This document shows positions 1 through 6,195 of a stretch of 7,298 nucleotides of DNA, piece by piece (position 1 is the first letter of the stretch; every line of letters starts with the position of its first letter). The notes under the pieces are model-generated. The model saw nothing but the letters and a program-made list of their open reading frames with translations, did no database searches and was not told where the DNA came from. The DNA is from an uncultured Ruminococcus sp. GTDB lineage: Bacteria > Bacillota > Clostridia > Oscillospirales > Ruminococcaceae. The stretch spans positions 1-7,298 of the forward strand of contig CAMWRC010000051.1 of the NCBI GenBank assembly GCA_947176565.1, in the 5' to 3' direction. The position numbers and the translations under genes are program-made.

Positions 1-1402
1 CTTCAAAGATTTTAATATATTCAAGAGCTGACTGTCCCCAGCCGAAATCGCAGTTCATGGCGCGGATTATGAGTTCTTTCCAGATAGATTTATTTTCATA
101 ATCATGTTTTGCACGGCGTACAGCGTCCGCCATATCCTGAGCATCGTATGACTGGAAAGTGAATCCGTTTCCGTTTATTCCGCCGTTATCGCGGACAGTA
201 TCACGTAGACCGCCAGTTTCATGAACTATCGGAATAGTACCATACTTCATTGCTATCATCTGTGCAAGTCCGCACGGTTCGCTCTGTGACGGCATAAGAA
301 ACATATCCGAACCGGCATATATTTTTGATGCAAGCTTTGAATTGTAATCAGTAGTGACTGATACATGTTCTGGAAAACGTCTTGAAAGCTCAATGAAAAA
401 TTCCTCATACATACGTTCACCGACACCGAGAACCGCGAATTTCACACCGGATTTGATAATCTCCTCGGCGGAAGCCCGTATAAGGTCGATTCCCTTATGT
501 TTAACCATACGGGTAACGATTCCGATAACCGGCTCACCACTCAACGGAAGTCCGAGTTCATCAAGAAGATTTTCACGGCACTTTGATTTTCCGGACAAAT
601 CGTCCCTTGAGAAATTGCAGAATATATTTGAATCCGTATTCGGATTATACCGGGCTGTATCAATACCGTTGAGGATTCCTCTCAGCTTATGCTGTTTTGT
701 AACGAGTATCCTGTCAAGTCCGTGTGAATACCACGGTTCAAGGAGTTCACGGGCATACGTAGGGGAGACAGTGATTATCATATCCGCGGTTTCAACAGCT
801 CCCTTGAGCATATTGATGTAACCGTCATATTCAAGAAGTCCGGCGTTGTAAGGCGGAATGCCCATAAGTTCGCCGAGAACTTCCTTGCCATATTTTCCTT
901 GATATTCGATATTATGTATTGTAAGCGTAGTTTTCAGACTGCTGTAGCCCTGCTGATACTTATAGTAGAGCTGATAATAAACCGGTATCAGAGAGGTCTG
1001 CCAGTCGTTGCAGCTTATAACATCAGGCTTGAAGCTGATATGTTTCAGCATTTCCAGAACGGCGCGCGAAAAGAAAACAAATCTTTCGCAGTCGTCATAG
1101 AATCCGTACATACCGTCTCTGTAGAAATAGTATTCGTTATCTATGAAATAGTAAAGTATTCCGTCCTTTTCCGCACTGAAAATTCCGCAGTACTGCTTAC
1201 GCCATGAGACATCAACTGTTATATTTGCGATAAACGTCAGACCGGAGCGCAGTTCTTCAGGAATCTGCTTGTAAAGCGGAATCACAACAGCGCATTCATG
1301 ATTTTCTACAGCGATAGCTTTCGGGAGAGAGCCTATGACATCTGCCAGACCGCCGGAGGCGGCAAAAGGTGCGGCCTCACTGGCGGCGAAAAGAATATTC
1401 AT
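1..1402 (-). CDS. glgA: Glycogen synthase GlgA (GT5, ADP-glucose type), 3' end cut by window edge
   Basis: Transfers glucose from ADP-glucose to the non-reducing end of a growing alpha-1,4-glucan in the cytoplasm. I translated this frame by hand: it is open from an ATG at 1402 to the window edge, giving 467 residues. E. coli GlgA has about 477, so only a handful of C-terminal codons are missing. The start MNILFAASEAAPF aligns without gaps with the family N-terminus. It is preceded by AAGGGG (1413-1418) 10 nt upstream and lies 23 bp after the glgD stop. GT-B fold signatures are SGGLADV (residues 16-22), TRMVKHKG with R298 and K303, SEPCGL with E375 and C377, and the following ETGGL. The C-terminal end (DFGW, then ALEYIKIFE) also matches the family. 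Oddity: position 15, usually Lys in the K-X-G-G-L motif, is Ala. Identification is very secure. Confidence 0.96.
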   Translation of the reverse strand, partial: MNILFAASEAAPFAASGGLADVIGSLPKAIAVENHECAVVIPLYKQIPEELRSGLTFIANITVDVSWRKQYCGIFSAEKDGILYYFIDNEYYFYRDGMYGFYDDCERFVFFSRAVLEMLKHISFKPDVISCNDWQTSLIPVYYQLYYKYQQGYSSLKTTLTIHNIEYQGKYGKEVLGELMGIPPYNAGLLEYDGYINMLKGAVETADMIITVSPTYARELLEPWYSHGLDRILVTKQHKLRGILNGIDTARYNPNTDSNIFCNFSRDDLSGKSKCRENLLDELGLPLSGEPVIGIVTRMVKHKGIDLIRASAEEIIKSGVKFAVLGVGERMYEEFFIELSRRFPEHVSVTTDYNSKLASKIYAGSDMFLMPSQSEPCGLAQMIAMKYGTIPIVHETGGLRDTVRDNGGINGNGFTFQSYDAQDMADAVRRAKHDYENKSIWKELIIRAMNCDFGWGQSALEYIKIFE

Positions 1403-1425
1403 ATAATCAATACCCCTTCGTGCAG

Positions 1426-2556
1426 TTAAAATACTCTGTTCTTTTCAAGAAGCATCGGATACAAATCCGAACCCATAGCAGTTTTTCCGTCGCTTATTTC
1501 AACATTCTTATCGGTTATGACATTAACTACCTGACAGCCGCTGCCGATAACAGTTCCCTGCATGATTACGGAATTCTTTACGACAGTGTCCTTGCCGATT
1601 TTAACGCCTCTGAAAATAATTGAATTTTCAACAGTGCCCTCAATTACGCAGCCGTCGGCGATAAGGGAATTTTTGATATTTGATTCAAGACCATATTTTG
1701 CCGGTGCGCTGTCTCTTACCTTTGTATAAACGGGAATATCAGGCTTGAAAAGCGCGTTTCTCTTATCGGCATCAAGGAGAGCCATATTTGCGGCGTAATA
1801 ATTGTCAGTGCTGTCTATGCGCACAAAGAAATCCTTATGCTCATAGCCCACGATTTTATACTCATCTTTTCTGTTCTGGAGAATTTCCCTTGTAAAGCTG
1901 CTTACGTTGCTTGTATCGGCATAGTGGACGATTTTATCAAGAACGTCCTTGCTTATGATAATCATTTCAAGCCACTGACAGCATTCGCCGGATATTTTAG
2001 GGTCAACAAAGACGTTTTTCAGAGTGTTGTCCTCGTTAAATTCGAGAATAGTGCCTGATTTGTCTTTCTTGGAATCGTACATTCCTTTGCTGTAGATAAG
2101 GGTGATGTCAGCACCGCTTTCCTTATGCTGACGGAGTGCCGGAGCAAAATCAATTGTAGTAACTACATCACAGTTTGCCATAATCACATACTGTGCCTTT
2201 GAATGCTCAATGCAGCTCCATATATTACGGAGAGCATCAAGTCTGCCGGTATACATTCCGCCGTTGTATTTCTGACTGTACGGCGGAAGAAGATGCAGAC
2301 CGCCGTTTTTACGTGACAAATCCCAGTCGCGTCCTGAACCTACGTGGTCAAGGAGAGAAGCATAATTTGACTTTGTGATAACGCCTACTTCAACAATTCC
2401 AGAATTTACGAAATTGGAGAGAGGGAAATCAATAAGTCTATAGCGTCCGCCGAAAGGAATAGAACCCATAGTTCTTTTTTCCGTAAGCTCTATGATGTTT
2501 GAATCGTGCATACTTGCGAATATCAAACCTAAAACATTATAATTAACACTGCTCAT
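1426..2556 (-). CDS. glgD: GlgD, non-canonical ADP-glucose pyrophosphorylase subunit
   Basis: A 376-residue GlgC homologue of the Firmicutes GlgD type. In this family GlgD is usually inactive or poorly active alone and forms a heterotetramer with GlgC, changing its activity and regulation. The nucleotidyltransferase fold is recognisable: [14 protein letters not shown] (residues 35-48), NGGLHLLPPY (84-93), and a short left-handed beta-helix C-terminus with isoleucine/valine hexad repeats (about 293-355). Active-site motifs are degraded. The glycine-rich loop LAGGQGSRL of GlgC becomes IFASMHDSN (12-20), its AKP lysine becomes M30, and the FVEKP lysine becomes D185; the catalytic-site aspartate is kept as D130. 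Start ATG at 2556 has GGAGG (2566-2570) 9 nt upstream, 16 bp after the glgC stop, so the two are probably cotranscribed. A regulatory or structural role is inferred from the family. Confidence 0.95.
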   Translation of the reverse strand: MSSVNYNVLGLIFASMHDSNIIELTEKRTMGSIPFGGRYRLIDFPLSNFVNSGIVEVGVITKSNYASLLDHVGSGRDWDLSRKNGGLHLLPPYSQKYNGGMYTGRLDALRNIWSCIEHSKAQYVIMANCDVVTTIDFAPALRQHKESGADITLIYSKGMYDSKKDKSGTILEFNEDNTLKNVFVDPKISGECCQWLEMIIISKDVLDKIVHYADTSNVSSFTREILQNRKDEYKIVGYEHKDFFVRIDSTDNYYAANMALLDADKRNALFKPDIPVYTKVRDSAPAKYGLESNIKNSLIADGCVIEGTVENSIIFRGVKIGKDTVVKNSVIMQGTVIGSGCQVVNVITDKNVEISDGKTAMGSDLYPMLLEKNRVF

Positions 2557-2572
2557 GTGATGATACCTCCAC

Positions 2573-3799
2573 TCAGATATTTTCGCCGACTATATCCTGC
2601 GGCTCAACGGATTTTCCGCTTGAAACCGTTACATTATGACCGACTACTGCAATACCCCACTTGTCTCTGTCGGGAACCTGTTCAGGGCTTTTTCCGATAT
2701 GTGCGCCGCTTTCGATAACACAGTCGCTGCCGACGATGGCATACTCAACGACTGCTCCGGATTTGATAACAGTACCAGGCATAACGATGCTGTATTTTAC
2801 TGTTGCGCCCTCCTCAACGGTAACGCCGGCAAAGAGGATTGAGAAGTCCAGAGAACCGTCAACAACGCTTCCCTCTGCTATCATTGAATTTTCGACCTGT
2901 GCATTGTCGCCGAGATACTGCGGCGGCATATAATTGCTGCGTGAATAGATGCGCCAGCTCTTGTCGTAAAGGTCGAGGGGAACGCTCGGGCTGAGAAGGT
3001 CCATATTAGCTTCCCAAAGAGAATCAAGAGTTCCTACATCTTTCCAGTAGCCCTCGAACTCATAGGCAAAGAGACGCTGTTTGTCGCGGAGCATTGAAGT
3101 AATAATATCCTTACCGAAATCCTTTGACCACGGTTCACCCTTTTCACGTTTTGCGTTGGCATCATTTTCATTTTCGATGAGATACTTTTCAAGTTTTTTC
3201 CAGCTGAATACGTAGATACCCATGGAAGCAAGAGTAGACTTCGGCTCTTTTGGTTTTTCAACGAAATCAACAACTTGATTCTTGTCGTCGCATATCATGA
3301 TTCCGAAACGTGAAGCCTCTGCAAGGGGAACATCTATAACGGAAATAGTGCAGTCCGCATCATTTGCAATATGGAAGTCAACCATTTTGGAATAATCCAT
3401 CTTATATATATGGTCGCCGCCGAGAACTACTACATATTCAGGGTTATAGCGTCTGATGAAGTTCATGTTCTGATATATTGCATTTGCAGTACCCTCATAC
3501 CATGAAGCACCTGCCTGTGATTCATAAGGCGGAAGAACATGAACGCCGCCGTTCATTCTGTCCAAATCCCAAGGTTCGCCGTTGCCGATATATTCATTGA
3601 GGACAAGCGGCTGATACTGGGTAAGAACGCCCACAGTATCGATTCCGGAATTGGTGCAGTTTGAGAGAGGGAAGTCAATCAGACGATATTTACCGCCGTA
3701 TGGTACGGCAGGTTTTGCGACATTTTTTGTAAGAGCGTACAATCTGCTTCCCTGACCGCCTGCAAGGAGCATTGCCACAACTTTTTTTTTGGTGTACAT
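2573..3799 (-). CDS. glgC: Glucose-1-phosphate adenylyltransferase GlgC (catalytic subunit)
   Basis: Makes ADP-glucose and pyrophosphate from ATP and glucose-1-phosphate, the committed step of bacterial glycogen synthesis. The 408-residue protein has the full catalytic set: nucleotide loop LAGGQGSRL (residues 12-20), AKP with K29, [14 protein letters not shown] (34-47), [10 protein letters not shown] with D129 (127-136), and FVEKP with K182 (179-183), which binds glucose-1-phosphate in the family. The C-terminal third (about 300-395) is a left-handed beta-helix used for oligomerisation and allostery. Length is typical of the Bacillus/Clostridium form. The start at 3799 follows AGGAGG (3807-3812) with 7-nt spacing. 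Codons 4-6 are a run of nine A residues on the coding strand, a possible slippage site. It lies 152 bp after glgB, in a gap with stem-loops, and 16 bp before glgD. Its likely partner is GlgD. Confidence 0.97.
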   Translation of the reverse strand: MYTKKKVVAMLLAGGQGSRLYALTKNVAKPAVPYGGKYRLIDFPLSNCTNSGIDTVGVLTQYQPLVLNEYIGNGEPWDLDRMNGGVHVLPPYESQAGASWYEGTANAIYQNMNFIRRYNPEYVVVLGGDHIYKMDYSKMVDFHIANDADCTISVIDVPLAEASRFGIMICDDKNQVVDFVEKPKEPKSTLASMGIYVFSWKKLEKYLIENENDANAKREKGEPWSKDFGKDIITSMLRDKQRLFAYEFEGYWKDVGTLDSLWEANMDLLSPSVPLDLYDKSWRIYSRSNYMPPQYLGDNAQVENSMIAEGSVVDGSLDFSILFAGVTVEEGATVKYSIVMPGTVIKSGAVVEYAIVGSDCVIESGAHIGKSPEQVPDRDKWGIAVVGHNVTVSSGKSVEPQDIVGENI

Positions 3800-3829
3800 A
3801 TAAATTCCTCCTGATAATAAATTGTATGA

Positions 3830-3859
3830 TAATCCGAAATTACAGACCGGTACGGATTA
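3830..3859. repeat. Third inverted repeat before glgC, overlapping the large stem
   Basis: TAATCCG (3830-3836) and CGGATTA (3853-3859) are perfectly complementary over 7 bp with a 16-nt loop. The 3853-3859 arm sits in the internal loop of the large inverted repeat and shares two bases with its inner stem. The loop also contains the CCGGT arm. The two folds would therefore be largely mutually exclusive, an arrangement compatible with switching but possibly fortuitous. It ends about 18 nt before the glgC Shine-Dalgarno sequence. Confidence 0.45.
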
Positions 3860-3898
3860 CGGAAATCAGATTCCTGAAAACTGATTTCCGTACACCGG
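3847..3898. repeat. Long imperfect inverted repeat between glgB and glgC
   Basis: Arms TACGGAAATCAG (3858-3869) and CTGATTTCCGTA (3881-3892) are perfectly complementary over 12 bp with an 11-nt loop. A further 5 bp, CCGGT/ACCGG (3847-3851 and 3894-3898), close the base across an asymmetric 6/1 internal loop. The left arm contains TACGGA twice (3851-3856 and 3858-3863), so the right arm can pair in two registers. No T-run follows on the minus strand, so it is not a standard terminator. In an operon this position suits an mRNA processing or stabilising hairpin that sets glgB against glgCDA levels, but that is inference. Confidence 0.7.
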
Positions 3899-3903
3899 CA
3901 TAT

Positions 3904-3919
3904 AGTGAGATTTCTCACT
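3904..3919. repeat. Short hairpin just downstream of glgB
   Basis: AGTGAG (3904-3909) and CTCACT (3914-3919) form a perfect 6-bp stem around a 4-nt loop; the palindrome also reads as 7 bp with a 2-nt loop. It starts about 33 nt after the glgB stop, immediately before the larger inverted repeat in transcript order. There is no trailing T-run. It may guard the 3' end of a processed glgB message or be part of one larger structured spacer. Confidence 0.5.
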
Positions 3920-3951
3920 GTAAGACAGATACAGCATTATGACAGCGATTA

Positions 3952-5952
3952 TTATTTCTCACTGACTGCCGGAACTTTTTTCCGTGGTCTGCCGACTTTT
4001 CCGGTTTTACGTGATGATGTCTTTACGGTTTCCTCAGCCGGCTTTGTATTTTTCTTACGCGGAGTCGTCTTTAGATACATTACCGAAAGGGGAGCGAGAG
4101 TCATAGAGATACTCTGGTCGAAGCCGTGCATAGGTTCTTTTTCAGCCTTATATGATTTTGCAGAAGCACCCGAACCGCCAAATTCCGCATCATCAGTGTT
4201 GAATACGACTTTATACGTACCCTTGTACGGAACGCCGATACGGTAATCTTCGCGCTGAACAGGAACAAAATTGCATACAGCAATTATCTCGTTTCCGTTG
4301 TCGTCAATACGTCTGAATGCAATGACGCTTTGTTTGTAGTCGTCGTTGGAAATCCAGCTGAATCCTGACCATGAGTCATCGTTCTGCCAGAGAGGAGAAT
4401 TTTCGACATAGAATTTATTGAGTTTTTCCACAAATTTTACAATCCGCTCATTGAATACATTATCAGTTCTGAGATTCCAGTCGAGTTGAGTTTCGTAATT
4501 CCACTCATTATACTGAGCAAATTCCTGACCCATAAACAGGAGTTTCTTTCCGGGGTGCGCCATCATATATGCAAGAAATGCGCGGTATGATGAGAATTTA
4601 GGTTCGCCGTCGCCGGGCATCTTGTTTATCATGGAACATTTTCCGTATACTACTTCATCATGGGATATAGGCAGGATATAATTTTCAGAAAATGCATAGA
4701 AGAACGAGAATGTAAGTTTATCATGATTGAATGAACGGTATATGGGGTCGAGTGACATATAGCTGAGCATATCATTCATCCAGCCCATATTCCACTTGAA
4801 ATTGAATCCAAGACCGCCTATATCCGTGGGTTTTGTAACCATAGGCCATGCAGTTGATTCTTCGGCTATCATCAATGCGTCGGGGTGCATGGAAAAAACA
4901 GCTTCATTGAGACGTTTCAGAAATTCAACAGCTTCAAGGTTTTCATTTCCGCCGTTTATATTTGCAGTCCATTCGCCGTCGGGTCTGTCGTAGTCGAGAT
5001 AGAGCATTGACGCTACTGCATCGACTCTCAGACCATCGACGTGCATTTCTGTGAACCAGAAGTTTGCGCTTGAAATGAGGAAAGAGCATACTTCTGGTCT
5101 GCCGTAGTCGAAAACATGAGTACCCCAGTTTTTATGTTCTTTCTTGCGTATATCGGTATATTCATAGCAGCACGTGCCGTCAAATTCATAGAGACCGGCG
5201 GCATCTTTCGGGAAATGTGCCGGAACCCAGTCAAGTATAACAGATATGCCGGCTTCGTGGAACATATCAACCATGCGGCGGAAGTCGTCGGGAGTACCGT
5301 AGCGTGATGTAGGAGCATAATAACCTGTTACCTGATAGCCCCATGAGCCATCGTACGGAAATTCTGTAAGCGGCATAAATTCGACATGGGTATATGACAT
5401 TTTTTTCAAATACGGGATAATATCACGTGCGAAGTTTATATATGACATAAAGACATTTTCTTCGCCTGTATTTTTCCATGAATTGAGATGAACCTCATAT
5501 ATATTCATAGGACTTTTGTAAACGGATTTTTCTTTTTTCTTTTTGTACCATTCGGCATCATTCCATTTATAATCGCTTATGTAGATTTTTGATGCCGTTC
5601 CCGGACGCGTCTCGAAGTGAGGTGCATACGGGTCGGATTTAAGCAGTATTCTTCCGTCTTTGGTTTCAATGCTGTACTTATATATGTCAAACTGGTCAAG
5701 CTTGGATATTTCAGTTTCCCACACACCGTCAGAGATAAGTTTCATGGGATTTTTATTACGGTTCCAGTCGTTGAAATCGCCTACTACTGAAATACTTACA
5801 GCATTAGGAGCCCATACTCTGAATGTATAGATTTTTCCTCTGCCTTTTCTTCTTAGATGTGCCCCGAAGAATTTCCATGCTTCGTAGTTTTTTCCCTGAT
5901 AGAACAGGTAAAGCGGAAAATCGTTGGGATTATTGTTATTATTAACTGACAT
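3952..5952 (-). CDS. glgB: 1,4-alpha-glucan branching enzyme GlgB (GH13, CBM48)
   Basis: Cuts alpha-1,4-glucan chains and rejoins them through alpha-1,6 bonds, giving glycogen its branches. The 666-residue protein has a CBM48/Early-set domain near residues 38-125 (FRVWAPNAVSISVVGDFNDW at 44-63), then a GH13 barrel. Conserved regions are DWVPAHF (241-247), GLRVDA with nucleophile D311, AEEST with acid/base E364 (363-367), and SHDEV with D432 (430-434), followed by MGQEFAQ (474-480). The all-beta C-domain ends near PLSVMYLK (621-628). It lacks the extra N1 domain of longer enterobacterial forms. The start at 5952 has AAAGGGGG (5960-5967) 7 nt upstream. The N-terminus begins with a run of five Asn. 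Beyond the usual end is a Lys/Arg-rich tail of about 38 residues, including GRPRKK at 654-659. It is the first glg gene, behind its own predicted promoter. Confidence 0.97.
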   Translation of the reverse strand: MSVNNNNNPNDFPLYLFYQGKNYEAWKFFGAHLRRKGRGKIYTFRVWAPNAVSISVVGDFNDWNRNKNPMKLISDGVWETEISKLDQFDIYKYSIETKDGRILLKSDPYAPHFETRPGTASKIYISDYKWNDAEWYKKKKEKSVYKSPMNIYEVHLNSWKNTGEENVFMSYINFARDIIPYLKKMSYTHVEFMPLTEFPYDGSWGYQVTGYYAPTSRYGTPDDFRRMVDMFHEAGISVILDWVPAHFPKDAAGLYEFDGTCCYEYTDIRKKEHKNWGTHVFDYGRPEVCSFLISSANFWFTEMHVDGLRVDAVASMLYLDYDRPDGEWTANINGGNENLEAVEFLKRLNEAVFSMHPDALMIAEESTAWPMVTKPTDIGGLGFNFKWNMGWMNDMLSYMSLDPIYRSFNHDKLTFSFFYAFSENYILPISHDEVVYGKCSMINKMPGDGEPKFSSYRAFLAYMMAHPGKKLLFMGQEFAQYNEWNYETQLDWNLRTDNVFNERIVKFVEKLNKFYVENSPLWQNDDSWSGFSWISNDDYKQSVIAFRRIDDNGNEIIAVCNFVPVQREDYRIGVPYKGTYKVVFNTDDAEFGGSGASAKSYKAEKEPMHGFDQSISMTLAPLSVMYLKTTPRKKNTKPAEETVKTSSRKTGKVGRPRKKVPAVSEK

Positions 5953-5973
5953 AATTCAGCCCCCTTTGTTTCG

Positions 5974-6010
5974 GGTAATCTGACGGCGGCAGACGCCGAT
6001 CAGTATTACC
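5974..6010 (-). promoter_or_regulatory. 5' leader stem-loop upstream of glgB
   Basis: In the transcript sense, GGTAAT-a-CTGA-t-CGGCG can pair with CGCCG-TCAG-ATTACC around a 5-nt TCTGC loop. That gives 15 base pairs interrupted only by two single-base bulges (plus-strand positions 6004 and 5999). It begins at the predicted transcription start and ends 6 nt before the AAAGGGGG ribosome-binding site. No T-run follows, so it is not an intrinsic terminator. A 5'-end mRNA stabiliser, a protein-binding leader or a translation-control element are all possible; which one is unknown. Confidence 0.7.
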
Positions 6011-6017
6011 TATATAC

Positions 6018-6046
6018 ATTGTAGCAGAAATGGCAGAAATTATCAA
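6018..6046 (-). promoter_or_regulatory. Predicted sigma-A promoter of glgB (and probably the glg operon)
   Basis: On the minus strand, TTGATA (6041-6046) and TACAAT (6018-6023) are separated by exactly 17 bp, each one mismatch from the TTGACA/TATAAT consensus. Transcription would start near 6010-6012, about 58 nt before the glgB ATG. It is the best promoter-like match I found in the spoIIE-glgB gap. The spacer is a near-perfect tandem repeat, ATTTCTGC-C-ATTTCTGC. Read from sequence, not from any transcript data. Confidence 0.72.
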
Positions 6047-6195
6047 GCTTTTTCGCAAATCTGCACAAAAATTCAGATGAAATGATAAATACAAGTTGTG
6101 TTTTTTGTTCAATTTGCCATAAAAATGTTGGATTTTTACTGTATATATGTTACGATATGCAAACAAAATTCACAAGATTCTGACGACAGGATTTT

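Noticed and set aside
354..821. Plus-strand open frame of 155 codons
   Set aside because: Lies entirely antisense to glgA, whose protein is clearly conserved. The product is Ser/Arg-rich with no recognisable domain.
899..1207. Plus-strand open frame of 102 codons
   Set aside because: Antisense to conserved glgA codons; no family signature.
3821..3826. TACAAT as a -10 box for a separate glgC promoter
   Set aside because: No TTGACA-like -35 at 16-18 bp and no extended TG. The start would leave a leader of only about 15 nt. A weak promoter cannot be excluded.
3847..3898. The large inverted repeat as a rho-independent terminator
   Set aside because: Neither strand has a T-rich tract directly after the stem, and glgC with a good ribosome-binding site follows closely.
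3905..4246. Plus-strand open frame starting in the glgB-glgC gap
   Set aside because: Most of it is antisense to the glgB C-terminal region; no clear Shine-Dalgarno site or recognisable domain.
5942..6166. Minus-strand 74-codon open frame in the spoIIE-glgB gap
   Set aside because: It would run through the predicted promoter and leader hairpin into the glgB start. It has no good ribosome-binding site and a low-complexity, AT-driven composition.
6160..6195. Intrinsic terminator after the SpoIIE-like gene
   Set aside because: Only a 3-bp CTG/CAG stem is visible and no T-run follows on the minus strand; the T-run at 6191-6197 is on the plus strand.
5953..6195. CcpA cre site or known riboswitch upstream of glgB
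   Set aside because: No convincing cre-like palindrome was seen, and the leader of about 58 nt is too short and simple for the riboswitch classes I know.
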